Shown: positions 8,768 through 16,882 of the stretch, one piece after another
Layout of the letters: the number at the start of each line of letters is the position of its first letter
Numbering within the stretch: position 1 is the stretch's first letter
Program-made: the position numbers and the translations under genes
Notes under the pieces: model-generated
Seen by the model: only the letters and a program-made list of their open reading frames with translations
Databases searched by the model: none
What the model was told of the DNA's origin: nothing
From: an uncultured Bacteroidota bacterium
GTDB taxonomy: Bacteria; Bacteroidota; Bacteroidia; Bacteroidales; P3
NCBI GenBank assembly: GCA_902784865.1
Contig: CACZWL010000015.1
Coordinates: forward strand, 46,699-105,575
Length of the DNA: 58,877 nt
Direction: 5' to 3'

Positions 8768-9292
8768 ATGGCAGAGAATCCCATTACATTGCCGGTGACG
8801 ATCCAAACCAAAGAGGTGAAGTTCGCCATCATGAACAAGACCCATGTGACAGCCCGCAGCCTACAGGCCGCCGGGACTGTCAACTTCGAGGCCGCTGCCC
8901 ACATGCAGGCCAGCGAGGATGCCGAGAACTCATACGAGCTGATACGCGCCATCAACGACAGCATAGCCGAGGTGAAGGTGGAGCTTGGCGAGTACCTTGA
9001 CGAGGACACCACCTCGACAGACAACCTCATCAAATCCGCTGTCGAGAACGGAGAGGCTGTGGTGCTGAGTTTCAAGATGCCGTCGAACTTCAACAACTCC
9101 GCTGCCGACGCCCTTGGTGCCGGAATTCATGAGTTTGTCGTGGGTCGCAGCTGTTATGCCTGGTACCGTCAGACGAACATGGCGATAGCCGACGCATGCA
9201 ACAAAGATGCGGAAGAGGCGCTCAACAGGGCCAAGAAAGCACTGTACAAGCGCAGCCGTCCCGAGCGTCCGACCTATACCTCTGAACCCTAA
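8768..9292 (+). CDS. Phage protein, member 2 of a three-gene paralog-like set
   Basis: 174 residues. An N-terminal strand (ITLPVTIQTKEVKFA) is followed by a helix with alternating Ala and Glu, a Val-Val-Leu-Ser-Phe-Lys-Met-Pro strand matching the mid-protein strand of its neighbours, a helix with SCYAWYRQTN, and a basic end (KRSRPERPTY). The ending closely parallels the previous gene (KKMPTRPTY). It is 32 bases downstream of the first member and 11 bases upstream of the third. No function recognised. Confidence 0.6.
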   Translation: MAENPITLPVTIQTKEVKFAIMNKTHVTARSLQAAGTVNFEAAAHMQASEDAENSYELIRAINDSIAEVKVELGEYLDEDTTSTDNLIKSAVENGEAVVLSFKMPSNFNNSAADALGAGIHEFVVGRSCYAWYRQTNMAIADACNKDAEEALNRAKKALYKRSRPERPTYTSEP

Positions 9293-9303
9293 AACCCTAA
9301 TCA

Positions 9304-9834
9304 ATGATGTCAGGTTGTTGTTGCAGACAAGAGGCAGCTCCGAAGACCGTGCGCTTGACGTTCTTACGTAAGGAACTGCTCTATGATTCCCAGAACTACG
9401 CCTATGTCGAAGCCGATGTGATGGGTGAGGAGAAGCAGCATGCCAAGCACATGTTGGCCGACATCTGCGAGGAGGGCAACGTGGATCGTGTAAGCCGCAT
9501 CCTTGCCGTTGTCCATGCCACCGTGGTGGAGATGCTGTACCCCTTCACCAAAGAGGCACCAGCGGATGCAGAGATTGACGACAAGCTGGAGGCCCCGGAG
9601 CAGTACGAGATAGAGCTGAAGGTGCCAGACGGCATGTCGCAGACCACTGTCAAGCTGCTGTCGAAGCAGATACATGAATATATGGTGTATCGGGTGATGG
9701 CCGACTGGCTGACAATCACCAACCCTGCTGCAGCGCAGACGTGGATGGGTCGCGCCGAGGACACGGCCACGGAGATAGAGAAGAGCAAGAACCTACGACG
9801 CAGGCCGCAGGAGCGAAAGATGAGTACTTTTTAG
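9304..9834 (+). CDS. Phage protein, member 3 of a three-gene paralog-like set
   Basis: 176 residues. Starts MMSGCCCRQEAAP with three consecutive cysteines, then an N-terminal strand (VRLTFLRKELL), a helical part, an IELKVPDGM strand, a helix with VYRVMADWL, and a basic tail with Arg-Arg-Arg-Pro. The order of elements matches the two preceding genes. The CCC cluster is unusual for a cytoplasmic protein of this size and could bind metal or be modified. It is the last gene of the rightward arm and is followed by a strong terminator facing the leftward arm. Confidence 0.6.
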   Translation: MMSGCCCRQEAAPKTVRLTFLRKELLYDSQNYAYVEADVMGEEKQHAKHMLADICEEGNVDRVSRILAVVHATVVEMLYPFTKEAPADAEIDDKLEAPEQYEIELKVPDGMSQTTVKLLSKQIHEYMVYRVMADWLTITNPAAAQTWMGRAEDTATEIEKSKNLRRRPQERKMSTF

Positions 9835-9873
9835 TTTTTTCCATTTTGTTTTAGTTTGTGGTTGTTAATTGAG

Positions 9874-9901
9874 AAAGCCGGGGCTGAGAGGCCTCGGCTT
9901 T
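9874..9901. terminator. Bidirectional terminator between the convergent phage arms
   Basis: An 11-bp stem (9874-9884 with 9891-9901, one G-U pair), 6-base loop. T-rich sequence follows on the plus strand (TTGTTTTATT) and A-rich sequence precedes it, so it can stop transcription from both arms. Confidence 0.85.
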
Positions 9902-9949
9902 TGTTTTATTGGGTTGCAACGGTGTTGCAACATACGGGACGGGGATGGG

Positions 9950-12805
9950 TTAGTGCAGTTTGTGGATGTGGCGTGGTTCGACGACGAAGGTAGTGCCGGC
10001 GAGTGACTGGTTGTCGGCGAGGGAGGAGACGGCCACGAGACGGAAGTACTTGTAGGGTGTGCCGCGAAGTCCGCGGATGGCGTGCGAGGTGCTGGAAGCG
10101 ATGAGGTACCAGCGTTCGAGGTCGCGCGAGCCATAGAGGATAGTCTTGACGTCGCCCCGGTTGAAGACACCGCGTTGGATGAGTTCGTAGACCGACTTGA
10201 GCGTGTCGGGGCTGCCGAACTTGATGGGCCGGGTGATGGCGATGCTGGATACTGGGGTGTCGGTAGCCGGGTTGTCAAAGGAGACGAGATTGTTGTCTTG
10301 GTCCATGGCAAGGCATTCGGGGTAGGAATTGAGAGAGTATGCGAGGTTGGAATCCATCATACCCCAGAGATTGGAGCGGAGAGAGAATACGTAGGCGTAG
10401 TGGAAGTGGGGTGTGTAGGTGCCGGTCGTCGGGTCGAAGAGCCCCCCAATTGTTCTTTGGTGTTCGTGCCGGTGTTCGTCTTGCAGAGGGTTGAAGACGA
10501 TGATGCGTTGGTGGATGTAGTCGTAGAGTATACGACAGTCGGAGAGGAATTCGGAGAAAGGCGCGATGGATGGTAAGTTGGAGTTGATGGTGGAGAGCTT
10601 GGGAAGTGCGGAAAGATGGTTGAACGGATGTTCGGTAGCGATGATGTCGGAGATACATTCGACGTTGCGGCCATAGATTTGCATAATGCCGCGTTGGGTG
10701 ACGTAGAGGACGGAGGAGCCGAGTTGCGTGATAGATTTTGGGTTGGTACATACGTCCTTGTTGACGGGTTTGATGTTGTTTATTTTTCCCTCCTGATTGA
10801 TTTGTGCCACCCAGATGCCATCGGAACTGAAAATGTAGATGTCGGCATAGCCGAACTGACCCTGTGAGAGCGGTTCGGTGACAGTGGCGAGGCCGAGGAT
10901 AGTGCCGTTGCCTATGGTGTTGATGCCGGTGACGGGGAAGAAGAATGGGTTGTTGACCTCGGAGGTGTAGAGTTTGCCTGGTGAAATTATTATATTGTCA
11001 CCTTCACCAGGGATTGTCGCAGTGTCTTCTGGCAGGTATGCTGTCTTGTCCAGGTCTGTCACGAGATGCGGGGTGGTGAAAGAGCCGTTGAGGAAAGCGC
11101 TAGACTTCATAGGCAAGACGGCGTACTTGTCGGTGCTGTCGCCACTCCTCCGATAACGTATGACCATCTTGACGGCCCTGCTGTCTGGGTAGAAGAGGGG
11201 CATATTGGCGAGCATGAACTCGCTAACAATGGATTCAACACGATTTATCACGACCTTCTGTCCTTGTGTTGTATTGATGAACACGGCGCACCCATATACA
11301 CGGACTAGGTGATTTGCTTCATACGGCACAAGTGATGTCGTCATAAAACCGTTGAACAGTCTTTCGCGCACGGAGGAGACCAAGAGGCGCGAGTTGAAGA
11401 CAAAGAGGTTTGTCGTGGCATTTCCGTTAGTGTCGTAGGCGGCAAGCAAAGCGTTGTGGGTGTTATAGTCGTCGACCATAGCCTCCCGAGTGGCAAGGGT
11501 AGCGAGGGTTCCATTGTCCATCGGGACATCTGTCCATTCTTCAAGATTTAGCGGATTATCTTTTCCGAGGTCGAATGAGGCGATTTTGAAGAACGACACC
11601 GTGTTGAGGATTTTTTCTGCATACTGGTCGTCGTTGAACATGGGTATGTCGCAGATGATACGTTCACCAAAATCAATATCGTAAGTGTCTGCGAGGTCGC
11701 GATACGTTACATTAATCTGGCTATACGGATGGAGTTCACGTACTTCGTATGTATATCCTGCAGAGTATCTAGAAGCTGAGATAACCGGCCGAGAGTTGTC
11801 TTCGCGCAAGATAGGCAACGAGACAAACACGTCTATTGATGTGACGATATCGGACCAGTCGCCAATAAGTGTATTCAAAGTGTAAGTGTCGTCGCACCTG
11901 TAGACGAGAGGCACGTCTGCCGGGACATATTTCAAAAGCATATAACCCAGATTGATTTTTCGACTCGTATTGTGGCCGACGCAATATTTATAATTATTGC
12001 TGACTTCAATTTCGCCATCGCTGGCGACTGGGTAATTCATGAGTTCGACCCGAAAAGCCTGAGCCATAGAGACGGGCATGAATACCGGCGCGGAGTGCAT
12101 GACATGCGAGCCGTCGAAGAGGGTGTAGCAGTACCTGACAAAGAAGGGGGCGTAGAATCTGTTGTTGTCGGTGATGATTTTGTTGGCCTTGTTGACAACA
12201 GCCCAAACCGACTCTGTAAAAGACGCCTGGTACTCGTCTTTGAAGTAGACAGTGTTTTCGTTTTCAATCCGAGAGATGCCCGACGCACCGGGGACGCTCG
12301 TTTCAAGATATATAGAATAGTCGTCATCGACCCCGTAAGATTCATTGTGTTGTTCGCCAGTGGCGAAAATGATGTTCAGAAACGGTGGCTTGGAACCAAG
12401 CCACCTGTAGTTGTCATCCTTCCAGTGGAAGTATTGCATGGGTGAATTACCGTCCGCCACGACGGCGAGGGTGTTTCCGATGGCGGCGACTTTCAGCGGT
12501 GGAGCGGATATATGTCCGATTTGTACCGGGTCTTCCGGTATGGAGGCATTACGGTTGAGCCAATAGAGAGAACGGTCGTTTTCGTTGTAGATGATGTAGT
12601 GAGAATATTCTTGAGTGCTGTGGATTGTCAGCACGACCATTCCTGGTTCGAATTGGCGGATGATACGAGGTTTCTGGATGGCTCGGACGGCACCGTTCTC
12701 GTTGATGAGGTTGAGGGAGGCGTCGAGTTGGCCGTCTGGGGACTGGTAGTCGTCGGGGATGGCGGCGATGCCTGAGAGTTTGATTTCCTGTGTCATATTG
12801 TTCAA
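9950..12805 (-). CDS. Large phage structural protein, probable tail/stabilisation beta-propeller
   Basis: 951 residues, no signal peptide. Rich in beta-strand with repeated aromatic and Asp/Asn turns (IYNENDRSLYWLN, YIFSSDGIWVAQINQEGKI, YVTQRGIMQIYG), which suggests a beta-propeller. Large proteins of this kind in Bacteroidetes podo-like phages resemble P22 gp10-type tail hub or stabilisation proteins; this is inferred from size and composition, not a recognised motif. It is oddly placed: it is transcribed with the early operon direction, at that operon's far end, opposite the other structural genes. A -7-like element (TATCTTTG) just upstream suggests it can be expressed separately. Confidence 0.6.
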   Translation of the reverse strand: MNNMTQEIKLSGIAAIPDDYQSPDGQLDASLNLINENGAVRAIQKPRIIRQFEPGMVVLTIHSTQEYSHYIIYNENDRSLYWLNRNASIPEDPVQIGHISAPPLKVAAIGNTLAVVADGNSPMQYFHWKDDNYRWLGSKPPFLNIIFATGEQHNESYGVDDDYSIYLETSVPGASGISRIENENTVYFKDEYQASFTESVWAVVNKANKIITDNNRFYAPFFVRYCYTLFDGSHVMHSAPVFMPVSMAQAFRVELMNYPVASDGEIEVSNNYKYCVGHNTSRKINLGYMLLKYVPADVPLVYRCDDTYTLNTLIGDWSDIVTSIDVFVSLPILREDNSRPVISASRYSAGYTYEVRELHPYSQINVTYRDLADTYDIDFGERIICDIPMFNDDQYAEKILNTVSFFKIASFDLGKDNPLNLEEWTDVPMDNGTLATLATREAMVDDYNTHNALLAAYDTNGNATTNLFVFNSRLLVSSVRERLFNGFMTTSLVPYEANHLVRVYGCAVFINTTQGQKVVINRVESIVSEFMLANMPLFYPDSRAVKMVIRYRRSGDSTDKYAVLPMKSSAFLNGSFTTPHLVTDLDKTAYLPEDTATIPGEGDNIIISPGKLYTSEVNNPFFFPVTGINTIGNGTILGLATVTEPLSQGQFGYADIYIFSSDGIWVAQINQEGKINNIKPVNKDVCTNPKSITQLGSSVLYVTQRGIMQIYGRNVECISDIIATEHPFNHLSALPKLSTINSNLPSIAPFSEFLSDCRILYDYIHQRIIVFNPLQDEHRHEHQRTIGGLFDPTTGTYTPHFHYAYVFSLRSNLWGMMDSNLAYSLNSYPECLAMDQDNNLVSFDNPATDTPVSSIAITRPIKFGSPDTLKSVYELIQRGVFNRGDVKTILYGSRDLERWYLIASSTSHAIRGLRGTPYKYFRLVAVSSLADNQSLAGTTFVVEPRHIHKLH

Positions 12806-12821
12806 AATATTTTAATGGATG

Positions 12822-12829
12822 CAAAGATA
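12822..12829 (-). promoter_or_regulatory. Bacteroidetes-type -7 element for the large structural gene
   Basis: On the minus strand this reads TATCTTTG, matching TAnnTTTG, in the only gap (48 bases) before the 951-residue gene. No TTTG is found 19 bases upstream, so it would be a partial promoter, perhaps for late expression. Confidence 0.5.
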
Positions 12830-12853
12830 CGTTGTAATTTCTGGCGCGGTGGT

Positions 12854-13249
12854 TTATGTTGTGAATTGCCGTTGGCTGATGGTGTTGCGAAGTGTGTCGA
12901 TGGTGGACTGTGTCATCATCTGTGAGGGAGTGAATTTAAGGACCACCCAGCCGTCTTGTGCTGCGGCGTTGAACTTCTCCATATCTTTCATGTATCCGAT
13001 GGGACGTGTGTGCCGTCCACCTGTGAAGACCCCACCGTCGCATTCGACGGCAATCTTCAGGTCTGGAAAAGCGTAGTCGAAGCGCCATTTGCGTACAGGA
13101 TGGAAGCGGTACTCGCGTACAGGTTCACGCCCCAGCTGCGAGAGGCAGAAGAGCGTGAACATGTCGGAGGTGTCTTTGTTGGTGGCAGCGGCCACCTTTG
13201 CGGCACGGCTGGCGCGACGGAGTTTTTGAGGGATATACCAGTTGCTCAT
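12854..13249 (-). CDS. Phage PD-(D/E)XK-type endonuclease (DUF559/Vsr-like fold)
   Basis: 131 residues. The core FDYAFPDLKIAVECDGG has the Vsr/DUF559-like pattern: Asp in FDYAF, the catalytic E-x-D in VECDGG, then a Gly/His-rich segment (GGRHTRPIGY) and a helix KDMEKFNAAAQDGW ending in a VLKFTPSQM strand. Such proteins occur as recombination or nicking endonucleases in gut phage early operons. It would act on DNA in the cytoplasm, for example on branched recombination intermediates. Its start overlaps the upstream gene's stop (ATGA), so they are translationally coupled. Confidence 0.7.
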   Translation of the reverse strand: MSNWYIPQKLRRASRAAKVAAATNKDTSDMFTLFCLSQLGREPVREYRFHPVRKWRFDYAFPDLKIAVECDGGVFTGGRHTRPIGYMKDMEKFNAAAQDGWVVLKFTPSQMMTQSTIDTLRNTISQRQFTT

Positions 13250-13479
13250 GGTCTGTCGCCTTTCATATAACAGTCCACCTCACGTTCAGGGAGGCCGAAG
13301 GGGCCACGTTTGTAGAGCGTCCAGTAGTCGGATATTTGCTCTGTGTTGCGAGCCATGCGCCGTAGCAGACGGCCATCGCGACCGTATGTGTGGCGCGGTT
13401 CGCTGTCACCAGTATAGAATACCGTGAGGCGGTAGTGGACGCGGAAAGGTTTGCGGAGGAGAGAGATTAATTTTTCCAT
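13246..13479 (-). CDS. Small phage protein, function unknown
   Basis: 77 residues, basic, with many Arg and Tyr (KPFRVHYRLTVFYTG, YGRDGRLLRRMARN). No known motif. Its stop overlaps the start of the nuclease gene, and it lies 12 bases after a small DUF551-like gene, so it is part of the early operon. Confidence 0.55.
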   Translation of the reverse strand: MEKLISLLRKPFRVHYRLTVFYTGDSEPRHTYGRDGRLLRRMARNTEQISDYWTLYKRGPFGLPEREVDCYMKGDRP

Positions 13480-13491
13480 TGTTGATATGTT

Positions 13492-13731
13492 TTAATGTTT
13501 CACTTTGTCTTCTGGATCCAAGTCGTACATATAGTAGCGGACAACATCGTCGCCGAGCATGAAGCGCATACCGTGCTGTCCCACCCAGTACATGCCATTC
13601 CACTTGGCCACGGCCTTGTGTCCGTCTGCGAACTTGGCCAACACCTCACGACCAATGGGTGGCTTGTGGGTGCTGGCGTTAGTCCATTCGTTTGTGATGA
13701 TGCAGTCCATATTTATGATTTCATTGCGCAT
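13492..13731 (-). CDS. Small phage protein, DUF551-like pattern
   Basis: 79 residues. The core (NASTHKPPIGREVLAKFADG followed by KWNGMYW) resembles DUF551-type small phage proteins, whose pattern is P-P-x-G-x-x-V-L followed by an aromatic Trp motif. Function unknown. Its start overlaps the end of the frameshifted zinc-ribbon ORF upstream. Confidence 0.55.
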   Translation of the reverse strand: MRNEIINMDCIITNEWTNASTHKPPIGREVLAKFADGHKAVAKWNGMYWVGQHGMRFMLGDDVVRYYMYDLDPEDKVKH

Positions 13732-13935
13732 GTTTCTTCTCGTTGAGCATAATCAGTAGCTTGGCCTGTTCTTTTTCGACGCATGGTCTGCAGTAGGCGA
13801 GGCTGGGTATGTCGGGGTCGACGACCGGCCAGAACACCTCGGCTTGCTTACCGCAGAGACGCAGCACTTGAAGTTTTTGGCGAAGATGCGACTGGGTTTC
13901 TTGGGTGGCTTTGGGGTGATGTGGTCTTCAATCAT
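13721..13935 (-). pseudogene. Frameshifted small zinc-ribbon phage protein
   Basis: From the ATG at 13935 the frame reads MIEDHITPKPPKKPSRIFAK and then drifts into low-quality Ser/Pro sequence. Another frame, open over the second half to a TGA at 13721-13723, reads LCGKQAEVFWPVVDP, then SLAYCRPCVEKEQ and KLLIMLNEKKHAQ, a convincing zinc-ribbon end with a second C-x-x-C. The two join if one base is gained near 13865. This is either a real inactivating deletion, a programmed shift (the region reads AAGTGCTGCGTC), or a sequence error. The two halves do not make sense apart. Confidence 0.6.
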
Positions 13936-14350
13936 TGTGTGTGTTTATAAGTTCTGGGTTGTCGTGGATGTTGCCGAGAACGTATAGTTTTATTGCTGTC
14001 CTATTCATCATATGTCCGACATTGGCACAGTCATTATCTGACGTATAGTTGCAATAAGTGTCGGTGTTGATGTAAAAGTTTCCTTCATGATACCATTTCA
14101 CCACACCAAAAATCTTTCTTTTCCCTGTGTCTGTATCGGTATATCCGATAATGTCATCTTCAAAGACTTGCTTTCCATTTTTATCGACAACACCAGTGTA
14201 CTGCCCTACAGTTGAAGGGTCAACCTTAACGAATGAATTTTCGTCTTGGATGTAGTGAAATCTTCCATTCTCTCCTTTTGTGTTGGAGTAGAATCCATAC
14301 ACCCATTCCCCGTCGTCAAATCGCTTACCGCGAAATAGTATCTCACGCAT
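13928..14350 (-). CDS. YopX family protein
   Basis: 140 residues. The start MREILFRGKRFDDGEWVYG and the motifs VGQYTGVVDKNGKQVFEDDI and VVKWYHEGNF are the YopX (SPBc2-type) signature. YopX proteins are common accessory proteins of phages of Firmicutes and Bacteroidetes; their function is not known. It overlaps the genes on both sides by a few bases, in the small-gene part of the early operon. Confidence 0.85.
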   Translation of the reverse strand: MREILFRGKRFDDGEWVYGFYSNTKGENGRFHYIQDENSFVKVDPSTVGQYTGVVDKNGKQVFEDDIIGYTDTDTGKRKIFGVVKWYHEGNFYINTDTYCNYTSDNDCANVGHMMNRTAIKLYVLGNIHDNPELINTHND

Positions 14351-14582
14351 TGTCGCCTCCTTTCAGCAATAAATCTATTATGTGAGGGATGTACTTTTCA
14401 GCATCGAGTTTATTTGTGAACACAGCACTCTGTCTCGCGCATGAGATGAGCGTGTTTGCGTCATTGACCACTTGCTTCATAACTTCTTTTACGGCTTGCT
14501 CGGAGAAGTAAGGATAACTATCAGTGATAGGTTCCTCGCTCCAAACCGTCTTTCCGATGTATATTACTTTTGGTTTATTCAT
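14343..14582 (-). CDS. Small phage protein, function unknown
   Basis: 79 residues from the ATG at 14582, which overlaps the stop of the upstream gene; an earlier in-frame start would overlap that gene more. Sequence begins MNKPKVIYIGKTVWSEEP and has a helix (SEQAVKEVMKQVVNDANTL). No recognised family. It overlaps the YopX gene by 8 bases. Confidence 0.55.
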   Translation of the reverse strand: MNKPKVIYIGKTVWSEEPITDSYPYFSEQAVKEVMKQVVNDANTLISCARQSAVFTNKLDAEKYIPHIIDLLLKGGDNA

Positions 14583-15349
14583 CTTTTGCTCCTTTCTTGA
14601 AAAGTTTGTCGTAGCACTTTGGGCCACTCTTGGCAGACCTTGCCGTCAAGCAGGCAACCGTTGGCTTTCTTGTTGCGCATCACTCCGTCCTCTCCCCACG
14701 TCCCCCACTGTTTGAAGAAGAAGGGGACGCCTTGCTCCTCACACTGGCGTTTGATGTTCAGCACCCACTCTTTTTTCATTGGCCGTGCCTGGTTGCCACT
14801 CTCGCCCCCGACAATGACCCAATCAATGCCGTAGAGTTCGAGTTCGCCAAGGTCCGATAGCAGCGGTTCGCACGAAAGGAACTTGACCGGCGCATACTTG
14901 TCACGTAGTTCATCTACACGATTAACCACGTCTGCGTTCTCAACGGTGGTTCCGAGCCAGACGTTTTTAGGCACATCGTTGTCTCTCATCAATCCGAAGT
15001 ACACAGACATTCGTTCTGCGCGTTTGGTGAGCAGTTGATAGGTGTGTTGGGGAGTTTCCTCAATGGTCTGCATCACCTTGTCGATGAAATCAAACGGAAC
15101 GTTATCGTGGAACAGATCGGCCATCGAGCAGACAAAGAACATGCTCGGGTCTTTGACTTTCTTCGGCTCGTTGAGTGCTTCGGGGTGCAGGGTCAGCTCG
15201 AAGCCGTTTGCGTAGCGTTTCTGACCCATACCTTGAAGTCTTTTGGCCATTGTTTCGGCGTAGCAGTGAGCGCACCCTGCCGAGTACTTGGTGCAGCCCG
15301 TGACGGGGTTCCAAGTGCGCTCCGTCCACGCAATTTTAGTCTTGTTCAT
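14579..15349 (-). CDS. Phage Gp37/Gp68 family protein (DUF5131), radical-SAM-like cysteine motif
   Basis: 256 residues from the ATG at 15349. The N-terminus (KIAWTERTWNPVTGC) and the C-x6-C-x2-C cluster (residues about 17-27, TGCTKYSAGCAHCYAE) are the Gp37/Gp68 signature. The later LTKRAERM, NVWLGTTVENADVVNRVDEL, FLSCEPLL, WVIVGGESG and FFKQWG motifs also match. The three cysteines suggest an iron-sulphur cluster, and similarity to radical-SAM-type folds has been noted for the family. The substrate is unknown. Such genes are frequent in phage accessory operons and may modify DNA or nucleotides (inference). Confidence 0.85.
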   Translation of the reverse strand: MNKTKIAWTERTWNPVTGCTKYSAGCAHCYAETMAKRLQGMGQKRYANGFELTLHPEALNEPKKVKDPSMFFVCSMADLFHDNVPFDFIDKVMQTIEETPQHTYQLLTKRAERMSVYFGLMRDNDVPKNVWLGTTVENADVVNRVDELRDKYAPVKFLSCEPLLSDLGELELYGIDWVIVGGESGNQARPMKKEWVLNIKRQCEEQGVPFFFKQWGTWGEDGVMRNKKANGCLLDGKVCQEWPKVLRQTFQERSKR

Positions 15350-15587
15350 CTTCGTTATCGTTTTGAATATTTTCAATAGTTGTTATATGCGAGAAATCCT
15401 CGCATTCTGTTTCTTCAAGTTCCTTGATTAGTTTTACATCGTCTTCGTCAAACCAAATGTCGGGCATATGCCGGACATCTTCGAGGTGAAGACAATCGTC
15501 TCCGTACCACCCAAAAGTGGGGTAACACTCACATATCTGTGAAAGTAGTCTGATGAGTAAACTGTGTTCTTTGTCTTGCTGTGTCAT
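15336..15587 (-). CDS. Small acidic phage protein, function unknown
   Basis: 83 residues from the ATG at 15587. Very acidic, with Asp/Glu-rich second half (IWFDEDDVKLIKELEETECED, ending NDNEDEQD). Acidic small phage proteins sometimes mimic DNA, but nothing specific is seen here. It overlaps the Gp37/Gp68 start by 14 bases and starts 2 bases before the end of the adenine methyltransferase gene. Confidence 0.55.
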   Translation of the reverse strand: MTQQDKEHSLLIRLLSQICECYPTFGWYGDDCLHLEDVRHMPDIWFDEDDVKLIKELEETECEDFSHITTIENIQNDNEDEQD

Positions 15588-15588
15588 T

Positions 15589-16410
15589 TTATACTTCTGT
15601 AAAAAGGTCAATATTATTGTAGTTGTATACAAGCAGTTCCTGCTTCCGTCTTAATTTTGTGCGCTGGTTGTTTGCCACGGTCATCATTGAATCTATGGCA
15701 ATGACATTCCACCCGAATTTATCGACCGCCTCGCGCAGATGGTCGTTCCAAAAGTGCGACAGAACGAACTTGCCCTTCACCATCGAGAGGGTTGTAATCA
15801 GAATGTCAAAATCCTCCGCAGTAAAGCCTTTATAGTGCTGCTGCTGACAACCAACATAAGGAGGGTCTACATAGAAAAAAGCGTCGGCCGAGTCTCTTTG
15901 TTCTATAACCGTTATTGCTTCCCGACAAGATATTTGTACCGTAGCAAGTCTGTCTCTGATGGAACGAGTAAAGGTTGTGCGCTTGGCTTCTAACATTCGA
16001 GGAGTGGACGCCTCGTTATCCCACTTCCAGCCACAATTGGGTGATGCAGAATAACTCATATTGCACATTACCCACACCGACCACGCTATTTCCAAGTCGG
16101 ACACGTCAGCAGCCTTGTGTTCTCCACGCCCGTAAAAGATACGTCTCGCCCGAAGCCATTCCGCCTCGGAGCATAACGTCCTCTGGATGAGCTGCTGGAG
16201 TGCATCGAAGTTGTCTACCACCTGGTGATAGAATGTTATCAGGCGTTCGTCGTGGTCGTTGATAACCTCAACTTTCGACGGGCTTTTGCTGAAGAACACG
16301 GCTCCATCGCCAAAGTAAGGTTCGCAGTATAACTTGTGAGGCGGCATTATGCTCAATATCTGTTTACACAGACGTTGTTTTCCTCCGTAGTATGTTATTG
16401 GGGTTTTCAT
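15589..16410 (-). CDS. D12-class DNA N6-adenine methyltransferase (Dam-like)
   Basis: 273 residues. The N-terminus TPITYYGGKQRLCKQILSIM is the SAM-binding motif I region of the D12 class; YCEPYFGDGAVFF follows, and the catalytic motif IV is DPPY (FFYVDPPYVGC, near residue 187). It would methylate adenine in a short target, probably to protect phage DNA from host restriction or to mark replication. No restriction enzyme is adjacent, so it is an orphan methyltransferase. Its start overlaps the stop of the ASCH-like gene (ATGA). Confidence 0.9.
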   Translation of the reverse strand: MKTPITYYGGKQRLCKQILSIMPPHKLYCEPYFGDGAVFFSKSPSKVEVINDHDERLITFYHQVVDNFDALQQLIQRTLCSEAEWLRARRIFYGRGEHKAADVSDLEIAWSVWVMCNMSYSASPNCGWKWDNEASTPRMLEAKRTTFTRSIRDRLATVQISCREAITVIEQRDSADAFFYVDPPYVGCQQQHYKGFTAEDFDILITTLSMVKGKFVLSHFWNDHLREAVDKFGWNVIAIDSMMTVANNQRTKLRRKQELLVYNYNNIDLFTEV

Positions 16411-16727
16411 TTCACTCTGCTCCCTAATTTAATGATGAAAACTGATTTGTCTGTCGGCGCGCCCCATTGTGGGTTGCCCTTCGCCGCTCCTACGCTGGCG
16501 ACCTCGAAGGTCATACGACGGCTGGTGTCCTCCTTCTTGGGGTAGCCGAGGGTGAACTCTACAGCGTCGTAGTGGCGGTACGGGATAGGCTCTCCAGCCA
16601 AGAAGTTGTCGGTATCGACGAGGCGTTTGACCCAATACGGGGTCATATCGCGGTACTCTTCCGGCTTCTCGCCGCTCTCTATCATCCTGTACCACTTTGC
16701 TTTGAGTGATAAGTGTAGTATCTTCAT
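16407..16727 (-). CDS. ASCH/PUA-like small phage protein
   Basis: 106 residues from the ATG at 16727, which overlaps the upstream small gene (ATGA). The beginning (KILHLSLKAKWYRMIESGEK) followed by PEEYRDMTPYW matches ASCH-domain phage proteins, a PUA-like fold that probably binds RNA or modified nucleotides. The segment GYPKKEDTSRRMTFEVASVG fits the later strands. It sits in a tight run of overlapping small genes upstream of the adenine methyltransferase. Confidence 0.75.
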   Translation of the reverse strand: MKILHLSLKAKWYRMIESGEKPEEYRDMTPYWVKRLVDTDNFLAGEPIPYRHYDAVEFTLGYPKKEDTSRRMTFEVASVGAAKGNPQWGAPTDKSVFIIKLGSRVK

Positions 16728-16882
16728 AACTTGATTTTTATGGTCTTTACATAGACGAAGGGGAACGAGCCGTCTAAAGAGCATTCCTTCGCACGTTTTC
16801 TTGTCGGGTGAATTATACCTCCAGGGATGAGTTTCCCGTCTCGTCTTTTGTAGATGTTCAAGTATTTAGTTACTATCTTCAT
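16724..16882 (-). CDS. Small basic phage protein, function unknown
   Basis: A 52-residue ORF beginning MKIVTKYLNIYKRRDGKLIP and ending TIKIKL. Its ATG overlaps the TAA of the chimeric gene upstream (TAATG), and its TGA overlaps the ATG of the ASCH gene (ATGA). This exact tiling, and beta-strand-like composition with no low-quality stretches, support it as real despite its length. No function recognised. Confidence 0.6.
   Translation of the reverse strand: MKIVTKYLNIYKRRDGKLIPGGIIHPTRKRAKECSLDGSFPFVYVKTIKIKL

Noticed and set aside
12956-13270. ORF opposite the phage nuclease
   Set aside because: Shadow of the PD-(D/E)XK gene; the forward protein has a convincing catalytic pattern.
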